DNA of 64,000 bases, taken from Nonomuraea sp. SYSU D8015 (GTDB lineage: Bacteria > Actinomycetota > Actinomycetes > Streptosporangiales > Streptosporangiaceae). Shown here piece by piece: positions 18,247 to 26,294 of this stretch. The stretch is from assembly GCF_008065375.1 (NCBI RefSeq), contig NZ_VJYI01000002.1, positions 992,001 through 1,056,000 on the forward strand, written 5' to 3'. The position numbers and the translations under genes are program-made. The notes under the pieces are model-generated. The model had not been told where the DNA came from and ran no database searches. It saw nothing but the letters and a program-made list of their open reading frames with translations. Positions within the stretch are counted from its first letter, which is position 1. The number at the start of each line of letters is the position of its first letter.

Positions 18247-18945
18247 TCAATAGTGTTTCCAGCGGAGGACGTTCGGGTAGGCCAGCTCCAGCCCCGGCGT
18301 CTCGGCGATGGCCTGCTCAGCCACCGCGGGCGCGAACTCGATGCGCAGCACCGCCTCCAGGTCTGCCCGGCGCTCGAAGGCCATCCGAAGGTCGAGCGGC
18401 CGCCGCTGCCACCCCTGGCGGTCCCAGAACGCCTCGACCTCGCGTGCGGAGTAGGTCGGCACCGTACGCGAGAACCACCGCCCGAACGACCCCCGCGTGG
18501 CGTCCAGGTCGATGACGAAGGCCGCGCCGCCGCGGCGTACCACCCTCGACAGCTCGCGCAGCCCGGGCTCGCAGCCGGGGCCGAAGAAGTACGCCCACCG
18601 CGCCATCGCCACGTCCACGCTCGCGTCCGGCAACGGCAGGTCCTGGGCCGCGGCGGCGTGCACCGTAACGTTGGCGAGCCCGGCGCAGCGGCGGCGGGCC
18701 AGCAGCGCCAGATCGGAGTGCGGCTCCACGCCGATCACGCGTGCCGCCTCGGCGGCCAGGACCGGCAGGTGGTAGCCGGTGCCGCAGCCGATGTCGAGCA
18801 CGGTGGCGCCCTTCCAGGGCCGTAGGGCGCGCATCGCCTCGTCGGCCGCGCCCTCGGGGTCGACGGCGCGGTTCTCCAGCTCGTAGACCTGCGGTGTGTT
18901 CCAGATGTTCGGGCTCGGGACGGCGCCTTTGACGATGCGTGGCAT
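18247..18945 (-). CDS. Class I SAM-dependent methyltransferase
   Basis: 232 residues. Rossmann-type methyltransferase with motif I VLDIGCGTGYHLPVLA (~49-64), the acidic end of strand 2 (VIGVEPHSDL), motif around DLPLPDASVDVAMARWAYFFGPG and motif III LSRVVRRGGAAFVIDLDA. The substrate is not evident; a UbiE/Methyltransf_11-like small-molecule enzyme is the best guess. Its stop codon abuts the promoter region of the MerR gene downstream. The start ATG at 18945 gives MPRIVKGAVPSPNIWNTPQVYE, a common opening in actinobacterial members. Confidence 0.85.
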   Translation of the reverse strand: MPRIVKGAVPSPNIWNTPQVYELENRAVDPEGAADEAMRALRPWKGATVLDIGCGTGYHLPVLAAEAARVIGVEPHSDLALLARRRCAGLANVTVHAAAAQDLPLPDASVDVAMARWAYFFGPGCEPGLRELSRVVRRGGAAFVIDLDATRGSFGRWFSRTVPTYSAREVEAFWDRQGWQRRPLDLRMAFERRADLEAVLRIEFAPAVAEQAIAETPGLELAYPNVLRWKHY

Positions 18946-19037
18946 GCCCCAACGTTAAGGTGCGCCATGAGGTGTGGCGCGCGCCTCACCACAGGGGCTG
19001 GCGCGCCATAACGTCCTCTCCGGCTTAGGCTGGCAGC

Positions 19038-19847
19038 GTGGCTGATGTCATCCGCGTGCCCAATGCGAAGATCGCATTGTCCACTGCTTCGGTATATCCG
19101 GAACGCACTCCTGACGCGTTCGAACTGGCTGCCCGCCTGGGCTACGACGGTGTCGAGATCATGGTCGGCGCCGACCCGGTGAGCCAGGACATCGACGTCA
19201 TCGAGCGGCTCTCCGAGCACTACGAGGTGCCCGTCCTGGCCATCCACGCGCCCTGCCTGCTGGTGACCCAGCGGGTGTGGGGCCGCGACCCGTGGGCCAA
19301 GCTCGTCAAGGCGCGCAAGGCGGCCGAGCGCCTGGGCGCCTCGACAGTCGTGGTGCACCCGCCGTTCCGCTGGCAGCGCGACTACGCGCGCGACTTCGAG
19401 ACGGGACTGGCCAGGATGCGCGACGAGACGGACGTCACCTTCGCGGTCGAGAACATGTTCCCCCTGCGGGCCAGGGGCAACGACGTGGTGCCCTACTCAC
19501 CCGGCTGGAACCCGATCGACTACGACTTCCCGCAGGTCACCCTCGACCTGTCGCACACGGCGGTGTCGGGCTCCGACGCCATGGAGATGGCCGTCAAGCT
19601 CGGCGACCGGCTCGCCCACCTCCACCTGGCCGACGGCATCGGCGTGACCAACAAGGACGAGCACCTGGTGCCCGGCAGGGGCAACCAGCCGTGCGCCCAG
19701 ATGCTGGAGCGCCTGGCCAACACGGGCTACTCCGGGCTGGTCGTGCTGGAGATCAACACGCGTAAGGCGGCCAGCCGCACCGAGCGGATCGACGATCTGG
19801 CGGAGGGGCTGGCCTTCGCCAGGCTGCACCTGGCGGCGTCCAGATGA
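19038..19847 (+). CDS. Sugar phosphate isomerase/epimerase family TIM barrel
   Basis: 269 residues of the AP-endonuclease-2/xylose-isomerase-like family. Characteristic strand-end residues are visible: [60 protein letters not shown] and [12 protein letters not shown], which supply Glu, Asp and His ligands for divalent metal. The substrate is unknown; relatives act on inositols, keto-sugars or hydroxypyruvate. The GTG start lies at 19038. It overlaps the next gene by 4 bases (ATGA), beginning a three-gene coupled set with a methyltransferase and a TetR regulator. Confidence 0.85.
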   Translation: MADVIRVPNAKIALSTASVYPERTPDAFELAARLGYDGVEIMVGADPVSQDIDVIERLSEHYEVPVLAIHAPCLLVTQRVWGRDPWAKLVKARKAAERLGASTVVVHPPFRWQRDYARDFETGLARMRDETDVTFAVENMFPLRARGNDVVPYSPGWNPIDYDFPQVTLDLSHTAVSGSDAMEMAVKLGDRLAHLHLADGIGVTNKDEHLVPGRGNQPCAQMLERLANTGYSGLVVLEINTRKAASRTERIDDLAEGLAFARLHLAASR

Positions 19848-20602
19848 ACAGAGACTTGGGCAGGGTTTTCGACCGCGTCGCGGACGCCTACGACGCGGGC
19901 CGCCCCAGCTATCCCGACGAGATGTACCGCGCGGTGAGCGAGCTGACCGGCATCGACCTCGACGGCGCCACGGCGGTGGACGTCGGGGCGGGCACGGGGA
20001 TCCTGACGCGGGCGCTCAGGGCGCGGGGCTCCCACGTGATCGCGGTCGAGCCGGGGGCGGAGATGCTGGCCCGGCTGACGTCCCGGTTGGCCGGCGGCTC
20101 GCCGGCCGTGGCCGCCGTGCAGGGCGACGGCAACGCGCTGCCGCTGGCCGACGGGGTGGCCGACCTGGTGGCGTACGCCCAGTCGTGGCACTGGCTGGAC
20201 CCGGTGGTCTCGATCGCCGAGGCCAGACGGGTGCTGCGGCCGAGGGGCGCGATCGTGGGCTGCTGGAACCTCCACCACGCCGCCCAGGCCGAGTGGCTGG
20301 CCGCGTACGAGTCGCGCCTGGCCGAGGCGGTCCCCGCCTACTGGGGGCCGGCGATGGAGCAGTGGTCGGTGCCGCCCATCGCCTCGGCGTTCGAGGTGAT
20401 CGAGGAGCGCTGGATCCCCTGGACGAGGCTGGTCGGCATCGAGGACTTCCTGCTCGACCTGCGCTCCCACTCGTACATGGCGGCGCTGTCGCCGGAGGCG
20501 GCCGATGCACTGGTGGACAGGCAGAGGACCGAGTTGCGCAAAGAGTTTCCTGAGGGCGTCCTGTCGGTGCCGATGCGGGTCTATCTGGCGGTGGGCCGAT
20601 GA
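19844..20602 (+). CDS. Class I SAM-dependent methyltransferase
   Basis: 252 residues. N-terminal [20 protein letters not shown] is typical of the trans-aconitate/UbiE-like group. Motif I is [15 protein letters not shown], followed by [11 protein letters not shown] and [31 protein letters not shown]. The QSWHW element is common in small-molecule methyltransferases. It overlaps both neighbours by 4 bases, so it is translated in a coupled operon (isomerase, methyltransferase, TetR). Substrate unknown. Confidence 0.87.
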   Translation: MNRDLGRVFDRVADAYDAGRPSYPDEMYRAVSELTGIDLDGATAVDVGAGTGILTRALRARGSHVIAVEPGAEMLARLTSRLAGGSPAVAAVQGDGNALPLADGVADLVAYAQSWHWLDPVVSIAEARRVLRPRGAIVGCWNLHHAAQAEWLAAYESRLAEAVPAYWGPAMEQWSVPPIASAFEVIEERWIPWTRLVGIEDFLLDLRSHSYMAALSPEAADALVDRQRTELRKEFPEGVLSVPMRVYLAVGR

Positions 20603-21186
20603 GCGCAGTCAGCAAGCGGCGGCCGGGGCGGCGGCCCGGGTCGGCCGACACCCGGGGGGAGATTCTCGCGGCGGCCCGGCGGGTGTTCGCGGAGAAGGGT
20701 TTCGACAAGGCCACCGTGCGCGGGATCGCCAGGGAGGCCAAGGTCGATCCGGCGCTCGTCCACCACTACTTCGAGACCAAGGAGGGCATGTTCGCGGCGG
20801 CCATGCGGCTGCCCGTGTCGCCGGACACCGTCATCCCGGTGTTGCTGGAGGGCCCGCGCGAGGAGATCGGCGAGCGGCTGGTGCGCCTGCTCCTGACCGT
20901 CACGGCGTCGCCCGAGACGCGCGAGCCGATGGTGGCGCTGATCCGCTCGGCCATGACCAATGAGCAGGCGGCCGCGATGATGCGGGAGTTCATCACCAAC
21001 GCCCTGCTCTACCAGGTGGCCGACCGGCTGGAGGTGCCGCATCTGCGGATCGAGGCGGCGTTCGCCCAGATGTTCGGCGCGGTGCTGGGGCGCTACGTGC
21101 TCAAGCTGGAGCCGTTGGCGAGCGCCGACCCCGAGGAGCTGGTGGAGCTGCTCGCGCCGACCATCCAGAGGTACTTCACAGGCTAG
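20599..21186 (+). CDS. TetR family transcriptional regulator
   Basis: 195 residues. The N-terminal HTH spans ~12-58 (TRGEILAAARRVFAEKGFDKATVRGIAREAKVDPALVHHYFETKEGMFAAAM in pieces), typical of TetR; the rest is an all-helical ligand and dimer domain of the TetR_C_33-like type (ETREPMVALIRSAMTNEQAAAMM). It is coupled by an ATGA overlap to the methyltransferase upstream, and precedes the Fe-S reductase gene whose leader holds a nested palindrome. Either unit could be its target. Confidence 0.9.
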   Translation: MSAVSKRRPGRRPGSADTRGEILAAARRVFAEKGFDKATVRGIAREAKVDPALVHHYFETKEGMFAAAMRLPVSPDTVIPVLLEGPREEIGERLVRLLLTVTASPETREPMVALIRSAMTNEQAAAMMREFITNALLYQVADRLEVPHLRIEAAFAQMFGAVLGRYVLKLEPLASADPEELVELLAPTIQRYFTG

Positions 21187-21228
21187 AGCATTGTTCTGAA
21201 CAGGGCGATGACCATAGGGTATGTCGCG

Positions 21229-21266
21229 TACTCCGGAAATGTTACCCACGGGTAGTATTCGGAGTA
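21229..21266. promoter_or_regulatory. Nested palindrome upstream of the Fe-S reductase gene
   Basis: An outer dyad TACTCCG (21229-21235) / CGGAGTA (21260-21266) encloses an inner dyad TACCC-AC-GGGTA (21244-21255). The arrangement lies 60-100 bases before the gene start and just after a TetR gene. It may be an operator for that TetR protein or a leader structure. Confidence 0.45.
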
Positions 21267-21325
21267 GTGGCCTGCGTAGCGGCTCACCGTACGCTGACAG
21301 CCAACGTCGTCTGTGGGAGGAACCC

Positions 21326-23425
21326 GTGCTCTGGGTAGCCATCATCGGGCTCGTCATGACCGTCCTGGCGGTGGCCGTCGCCGGCCGCAGGGCGTTGTTC
21401 CTGTACAAGCTGGCGACCGTGGGCCCGCCCGCGCCCGAGCGGATCGAGTACGCCAAGACGCACGCCGCCGACGAGGCGAAGGCGCAGCTCGTCGAGGTGT
21501 TCGGGCAGAAGAAGCTGCTGAAGTGGACGCCCTCGGGCCTGGCGCACTTCTTCGTCATGTGGGCGTTCTTCATCCTGCTGACCGTCTACATCGAGGCGTA
21601 CGGCGCGATCATCCAGGGCGCGATCACCGGCCGGCCGGACTTCCACATCCCGCTGATCGGCACCTGGGGCGTGCTGGGCTTCCTGCAGGACTTCATCGCG
21701 GTCGCCTGTCTGGCGGGCCTGGCCGTCTTCGCGGGCATCCGGATCAAGAACTCCCCCAAGAGCCTCGGCCGCACCTCCCGCTTCTCCGGCTCACACCTGG
21801 GCGGCGCGTGGCTCGTCCTGTTCATGATCTTCAACATCATCTGGACGCTCTTCCTGGCCAGGGGTGCGGCGGCCGCCAATGGGAACTTCCCCTACTCCTC
21901 GGGCGCGTTCGTCTCGCTGGCGCTCGGCGACGCGCTGCCGCAGAGCGCGCTGCTGGAGGAGATCGCGCTGCTCCTGCACATCGGCTTCATGCTGGTGTTC
22001 CTGGTCATCGTGGTGAACTCCAAGCACCTGCACATCTTCACCGCGCCGCTCAACGTGCTCTTCTCGCGTCGCCCCGACGGTCTGGGCGGTGCGGTGGAGA
22101 TGCGGGTGGACGGCAAGCCGGTCGACTTCGAGGACGAGGACCTCGATCCCGAGCGGCTCGGACGCGGCAAGATCGGCGACACCACGTGGAAGGGCTTCCT
22201 GGACTTCTACTCCTGTACGGAGTGCGGCCGCTGCCAGTCGCAGTGCCCGGCGTGGAACACCGACAAGCCGCTCTCGCCGAAGATGCTCATCCTCGACCAG
22301 CGCGACCACGCCTTCAAGGTGGCGCCTTACCTGATGGCGGCGAACCAGGACCACAAGGACCAGGACGTGCTCGCGCTGCTGGAGAAGCCGCTGGTCGGCG
22401 AGGAGGGCGTGATCCACCCCGACGTGCTGTGGTCGTGCACCAACTGCGGCGCCTGCGTCGAGCAGTGCCCGGTGGACATCGAGCACATCGACCACATCCT
22501 CGACATGCGCCGCTACCAGGTGATGGTCGAGTCGTCGTTCCCGTCCGAGGCGGGGGTGATGGTCAAGAACCTGGAGAACAAGGGCAACCCGTGGGGCATG
22601 TCCGAGATGAAGCGGGCCGACTGGATCGAGGAGCTCGACTTCGAGGTCCCGCTGGTGGACGAGAAGATGCCCGAGGACGCCGAATACCTGTTCTGGGTCG
22701 GGTGCGCGGGCGCGCTGGAGGACCGGGCGAAGAAGACCACCAAGGCCGTGGCGGAGCTGCTGCACATCGCGGGCGTGAAGTTCGCGGTGCTCGGCCCGAT
22801 GGAGGCGTGCACCGGTGACCCGGCCCGCCGGCTGGGCATGGAATACCTGTTCAACATGCTCGCCCAGCAGAACATCGAGACGCTGAACGAGGCGGGCGTC
22901 AAGAAGATCGTCGCCACCTGCCCTCACTGCTTCAACACACTCGCGAACGAATACCCGCAGCTCGGCGGCACGTACGAGGTCGTGCACCACACGCAGTTGC
23001 TGTCGAAGCTGGTCGACGAGGGCCTGCTGACCCCGATCACGCCGATCGAGGAGAAGATCACCTACCACGACCCGTGCTTCCTCGGCCGTCACAACAAGGT
23101 CTACTCCCAGCCCCGCGACATCATGTCCAAGGTGCCCGGCGTCACCACCCAGGAGATGCACCGGCACAAGGACCGCGGCTTCTGCTGCGGCGCCGGAGGG
23201 GCGCGCATGTGGATGGAGGAGCGCATCGGCAAGCGCATCAACACCGAGCGCGTGGACGAGGCGCTGACCACCAACCCGGACACCGTCTCCACTGCCTGCC
23301 CGTTCTGCATGGTGATGCTGGGCGACGCGATCAACGAGAAGAAGAACAACGGCGAGGCGAAGGAGTCGCTGGAGGTCGTGGACGTGGCCCAGCTCTTGAT
23401 CAAGTCGGTCAAGGGTGCGTCCTGA
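21326..23425 (+). CDS. Membrane-bound Fe-S/CCG-domain reductase (heterodisulfide-reductase-like)
   Basis: 699 residues. The N-terminal half has five or six membrane helices (nitrate-reductase-gamma-like), followed by two [4Fe-4S] motifs, CTECGRCQSQCP and CTNCGACVEQCP, and two C-terminal cysteine-rich CCG domains (GCAGALEDR with MEACTGDPARR, then CCGAGGARMW). This layout is that of the conserved actinobacterial Fe-S oxidoreductases (Rv0338c type), which pass electrons from a membrane donor to soluble partners; mycobacterial members are essential. The GTG at 21326 follows GGGAGG; the frame extends to 21221 without a ribosome binding site. A terminator follows. Confidence 0.88.
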   Translation: MLWVAIIGLVMTVLAVAVAGRRALFLYKLATVGPPAPERIEYAKTHAADEAKAQLVEVFGQKKLLKWTPSGLAHFFVMWAFFILLTVYIEAYGAIIQGAITGRPDFHIPLIGTWGVLGFLQDFIAVACLAGLAVFAGIRIKNSPKSLGRTSRFSGSHLGGAWLVLFMIFNIIWTLFLARGAAAANGNFPYSSGAFVSLALGDALPQSALLEEIALLLHIGFMLVFLVIVVNSKHLHIFTAPLNVLFSRRPDGLGGAVEMRVDGKPVDFEDEDLDPERLGRGKIGDTTWKGFLDFYSCTECGRCQSQCPAWNTDKPLSPKMLILDQRDHAFKVAPYLMAANQDHKDQDVLALLEKPLVGEEGVIHPDVLWSCTNCGACVEQCPVDIEHIDHILDMRRYQVMVESSFPSEAGVMVKNLENKGNPWGMSEMKRADWIEELDFEVPLVDEKMPEDAEYLFWVGCAGALEDRAKKTTKAVAELLHIAGVKFAVLGPMEACTGDPARRLGMEYLFNMLAQQNIETLNEAGVKKIVATCPHCFNTLANEYPQLGGTYEVVHHTQLLSKLVDEGLLTPITPIEEKITYHDPCFLGRHNKVYSQPRDIMSKVPGVTTQEMHRHKDRGFCCGAGGARMWMEERIGKRINTERVDEALTTNPDTVSTACPFCMVMLGDAINEKKNNGEAKESLEVVDVAQLLIKSVKGAS

Positions 23426-23439
23426 CCGTTGAAAGTCGG

Positions 23440-23469
23440 ACTCCTCCACAGGCCATGTGGAGGAGTTTC
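23440..23469 (+). terminator. Terminator after Fe-S reductase gene
   Basis: An 11-bp perfect hairpin (ACTCCTCCACA with TGTGGAGGAGT, 5-base loop) followed by TTT begins 14 bases after the stop codon. Confidence 0.9.
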
Positions 23470-23573
23470 GCACGTCAACGGGTGTGGTTACGAGAAATCT
23501 GCCATCCACATAACGGGAAAATCACGGTAACCTCAACGTCGCATGGCTCTATTCGACGGGGAGGGGGCTCGTG

Positions 23574-24368
23574 ATGGGCGTCGTCGTCACGGACGCCGAG
23601 GTCACCCTTGCGGACGTGCTCTCCCTTCGACTGGCCATCGACGAACCACTGGAAGCCGGCACCGAGCTCGTGCTCCGGCATCGCACCACGGGGGTCGAGC
23701 GCGACGTGCGGCTCGGCACGCCGGGCGCGCGGGCACGCGAGGCCACGCTGGCGGTCTCGCTCTCGCCGCTGGACCTCAGCGCCGGGCGCTGGGACGCCTA
23801 TCTGCGGCACGACGGCAAACGCAGCCGACTGCGCAGCGTCGATCCGGGGTTCTCGCTCGACCACCTCGACGCGTACGCGCTGTGCAAGCGCACGCTCGCC
23901 TACCGCTCCTACCGCACCCGCAACGGCTTCCTGGCGCTGAAGATCTCCGACGCCGAGCCGGTGGCCGAGGTGCGCACGGTGTGGTTCAGGGAGGGCCGCT
24001 TCGAGGTCATGGGCCTGCTCGCCTACACCGGGCTCGAGGACGACGACTCCCGCCACGAGGCCACGCTGACTCTTGAGCGCAGGCAGACGAGCGCGCGGCT
24101 GACGGCCACGGCCTACGTCCAGGGCGTGCGCTTCCACGCGGCCGTGTCGCTGGTCGACGTGGTCGCCGCCGATCCCGACGCCTCCGGCACTTGGGAGCCC
24201 GCGCTGCAGGTCGAGGGGGTGCCCACGCCGCTGAAGCTGGGCGCGCGGCTGGACGACGTGGACGGCAAGCGGCGCCGGCTGCACTATCCCTCGGCCACGG
24301 TGGACGGCGTGCCGATCAAACCCTGCTACACCGCCGACGACGAGCTCCGCATCGAGGTGGGCGGATGA
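23574..24368 (+). CDS. Glycan-associated protein of unknown function, coupled to glycosyltransferase
   Basis: 264 residues with no recognisable catalytic motif. It is rich in beta strands and charged residues (LSPLDLSAGRWDAYLRHDGKRSRLRSVDPGFSL). Similar proteins sit next to group 4 glycosyltransferases in actinobacteria, where the GRWD-YL pattern is shared with substituents of cell-wall or teichoic-acid clusters. GTG 23571 and ATG 23574 are both possible after GGGGAGGGGG. The stop overlaps the glycosyltransferase start (ATGA), implying a joint function. I cannot name the reaction. Confidence 0.65.
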   Translation: MGVVVTDAEVTLADVLSLRLAIDEPLEAGTELVLRHRTTGVERDVRLGTPGARAREATLAVSLSPLDLSAGRWDAYLRHDGKRSRLRSVDPGFSLDHLDAYALCKRTLAYRSYRTRNGFLALKISDAEPVAEVRTVWFREGRFEVMGLLAYTGLEDDDSRHEATLTLERRQTSARLTATAYVQGVRFHAAVSLVDVVAADPDASGTWEPALQVEGVPTPLKLGARLDDVDGKRRRLHYPSATVDGVPIKPCYTADDELRIEVGG

Positions 24369-25486
24369 AGGTCAGCCTGATCCTGCCGTCCGCCTACAGC
24401 ATGCGGGGCGACGTGCGGGCCACGCTCAACCTCGCCTCCGCGCTGGCGACGCGGCACGAGGTCGAGGTGATCAGCGTCAGGCGGCAGAAGGAGAAGCCGT
24501 TCTTCCCCATCGGCTCCGACGTGGCCATGCGCAGCGTGATCGACGTACGGCCCGGGGTCAGACACCTGCTCCCGCGCGGCCAGGTACGCACCGAGGTCGC
24601 GCTTTGGCGGACGCTGCGCGGGCTCAAGTCCGACGTCCTGATCACCACCCGGCCGGGGCTCGGCGTCCAGGCCGCCAGGCACGCCCCGCGTGAGCTCCTG
24701 AAGATCGCCAGGGAGTGGGGGCGCCCGGCCGTGCCGGGGCCCGTGCAGCGCTTCTATCCGCGCCTCAACGCGGTCGTGACGGCCACGGAGGCGGCCCAGG
24801 AGGAGTGGACGGGGCTCCTGGACGGCGGGCCCGCTGTGCACTGCGTGCACGACGCTCTGGCGGCCGGCCCCTGGCCGCGCTCGCGGATGGACAACAGGAT
24901 CGTGGCCGCCGGGGGGCGGTGGGTGCCGGCCAAGGCGTACGACCGGCTGATCAAGGCGTTCGCCATCGTGGCCGACAAGCGGCCGGACTGGCGGCTCCGG
25001 CTGTACGGCGGCGGCCCCGAGGAGCGGCGGCTGCGCGCCCTGGTGCGCGAGCTCAATCTGCACAACCACGTCTACTTCATGGGCACGACGCCGGACCTGG
25101 TGGGCGAGTTCGCCAAGGCGTCGATCGTGGCCAACACCTCCCGTGGCGAGGACCAGGCCATGGCGGTGCTGGAGGCCATGGGGTGCGGGGTGCCCGTGGT
25201 GGCCTTCGAGGGCACCAGAGGGCCGACGGAGTTCGTGGCCACGGGCTACAACGGGGTGCTGGTGCCCGAGTCCGACGTGCCCGAGTCCGGCACCATGTCC
25301 GACGTGCCCAGGTCCGGCACCATGTCCGACGCCGACCCGCAGCTGTTCGCCGCCGCGTTACTGGCGCTGATCGACGACGAGCGCAGGAGGCGCTCGCTCG
25401 CGGCCGGGGCGCTGGACACGGCGATGCGCCACGCGGCCGGCGAAGTGGCCGAGCAGTGGGAGAAGCTGATCACGGATCTCCGCTAG
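24365..25486 (+). CDS. Group 4 (GT-B) glycosyltransferase
   Basis: 373 residues. The N-terminal acceptor domain begins MKVSLILPSAYSMRGDVRATLNLASALA; the C-terminal donor domain shows GRWVPAKAYDRLIKAFA, LRLYGGGPEERRLRALV, VYFMGTTPDLVGEFAKASIVANTSRGEDQAMAVLEAMGCGVPVVAF in order, the Glycos_transf_1 pattern with the EX7E-type pair. It probably transfers a sugar onto a wall or secondary polymer. An unusual in-frame tandem repeat (two 9-residue units, SDVP(E/R)SGTM) sits near residues 302-320, in a loop after GYNGVLVPE. Coupled to the preceding gene. Confidence 0.87.
   Translation: MKVSLILPSAYSMRGDVRATLNLASALATRHEVEVISVRRQKEKPFFPIGSDVAMRSVIDVRPGVRHLLPRGQVRTEVALWRTLRGLKSDVLITTRPGLGVQAARHAPRELLKIAREWGRPAVPGPVQRFYPRLNAVVTATEAAQEEWTGLLDGGPAVHCVHDALAAGPWPRSRMDNRIVAAGGRWVPAKAYDRLIKAFAIVADKRPDWRLRLYGGGPEERRLRALVRELNLHNHVYFMGTTPDLVGEFAKASIVANTSRGEDQAMAVLEAMGCGVPVVAFEGTRGPTEFVATGYNGVLVPESDVPESGTMSDVPRSGTMSDADPQLFAAALLALIDDERRRRSLAAGALDTAMRHAAGEVAEQWEKLITDLR
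25270..25333 (+). repeat. 27-bp in-frame tandem repeat in glycosyltransferase gene
   Basis: Units GTCCGACGTGCCC(GA/AG)GTCCGG... at 25270-25296 and 25297-25323 differ by two bases, and a third partial copy follows. The repeat adds 9 residues per copy without breaking the frame. Confidence 0.85.
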
Positions 25487-25489
25487 TCA

Positions 25490-25509
25490 TACGGGTAACG
25501 GGTACCGTA
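25490..25509. promoter_or_regulatory. Candidate CsoR operator
   Basis: The dyad TACGG-gtaacgggta-CCGTA lies immediately upstream (6 bases) of the CsoR-like gene and contains GGGTA repeats similar to known G-tract/TA-type CsoR sites. Autoregulation is the usual arrangement for this family. Confidence 0.55.
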
Positions 25510-25514
25510 GAACC

Positions 25515-25796
25515 ATGCATGGGTACAGCGGAGACAAGCAGGCGTATCTGACGCGGCTCAGGCGAATCGAAGGTCAGATCAGGGGCCTGCAGCGGATGGT
25601 CGATGACGACGCCTACTGCATCGACGTGCTCACTCAGGTCTCCGCGGCCACGCGGGCGCTCCAGGCGGTGGCGCTGGGACTTCTGGAAGAGCACATCTCG
25701 CATTGCGTCGCGGATGCGATCAACAGCGGCGGTCCCGAGGCGGAGGCGAAAGTGAAGGAAGCGTCCGCCGCGATCGCGCGCCTCGTTCGTTCCTAA
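25515..25796 (+). CDS. CsoR/DUF156 family metal-sensing repressor
   Basis: 93 residues, all-helical. The Cu(I)-binding triad of CsoR is present as Cys35 (DAYCIDVL), His60 and Cys64 (EEHISHC), and the LTRLRRIEGQIRGLQRMV helix is the DNA-contacting face. In copper-type CsoR proteins metal binding releases DNA and turns on efflux genes (copA, copZ). No copper ATPase lies next to it here, so its target would be itself and distant genes. Two hairpins follow the stop. Confidence 0.9.
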   Translation: MHGYSGDKQAYLTRLRRIEGQIRGLQRMVDDDAYCIDVLTQVSAATRALQAVALGLLEEHISHCVADAINSGGPEAEAKVKEASAAIARLVRS

Positions 25797-25804
25797 GTAT
25801 GAGC

Positions 25805-25869
25805 CCTCCTCAATTTGGAGGAGGCAAGTGACTAGTTATGCGAAACCCCGGGAACTAGGTTCCCGGGGT
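25805..25869 (+). terminator. Double hairpin after csoR-like gene
   Basis: A first 7-bp hairpin (CCTCCTC/GAGGAGG, 25805-25824) is followed by a perfect 11-bp one (ACCCCGGGAAC/GTTCCCGGGGT, 25845-25869). It separates two convergent genes and can act in both directions. Confidence 0.85.
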
Positions 25870-25896
25870 CAGTAATCGTGATGGTCGTATGGTCCT

Positions 25897-26058
25897 TCAG
25901 CGGCTCGCCGAAGTCCGCAATCCGAGCGCGTCGTCGAGTTCGTCCAAGGTCAGCCGCCGCTCGCTGACAGCCACGGCCGTGAGCACCTCGGCGTAGAGCG
26001 CAATCTCGTCCAACGCGACACGGTCGTGGACCCGAGAGTCCAGGTCGTCGTGCCCCAC
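25897..26058 (-). CDS. Small conserved actinobacterial protein (53 aa)
   Basis: 53 residues starting at a GTG (GHDDLDSRVHDRV) with AAAGGA 7 bases upstream. The core ALDEIALYAEVLTAVAVSERRLTLDELDDALGL (quoted in parts: LDEIALYAEVL, LTLDELDDALGL) matches a family of tiny helical proteins widespread in actinomycetes, often seen next to regulators, function unknown. The pattern of one helix with LYxE and a second with an EIDxxLG-like motif is clear. It is convergent with csoR. Confidence 0.65.
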   Translation of the reverse strand: MGHDDLDSRVHDRVALDEIALYAEVLTAVAVSERRLTLDELDDALGLRTSASR

Positions 26059-26294
26059 CGCGTCGTCCTTTCCTTCCGCAGCCCACACCCTCTACGAGGT
26101 TACGGCGCGCCACCCTTCCGGCGACATGGCCCATCGGAGTCATTCCTTTCCGCACCCCGAGGGCCCCAGGAGGATCATTTCCCGAATCCGAGATCACAAT
26201 TCAGCGAATTTGCTGATCGCTGGAGTGCTAGATGGATATAGCCGAGGTTAGGGTGAAATAGCGGGATTAGTGGTTTAGAAGTGGCTTCGTCGCG
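26059..26294. other. Intergenic region, lower GC
   Basis: About 235 bases, partly AT-rich around 26180-26280 (for example GAATTTGCTGATCGCTGG and GAAATAGCGGG). It must contain the promoter of the small minus-strand gene. No further gene seen. Confidence 0.4.

Noticed and set aside
19727..20470. Antisense frame over the methyltransferase
   Set aside because: Shadow of a motif-complete methyltransferase in a coupled operon.
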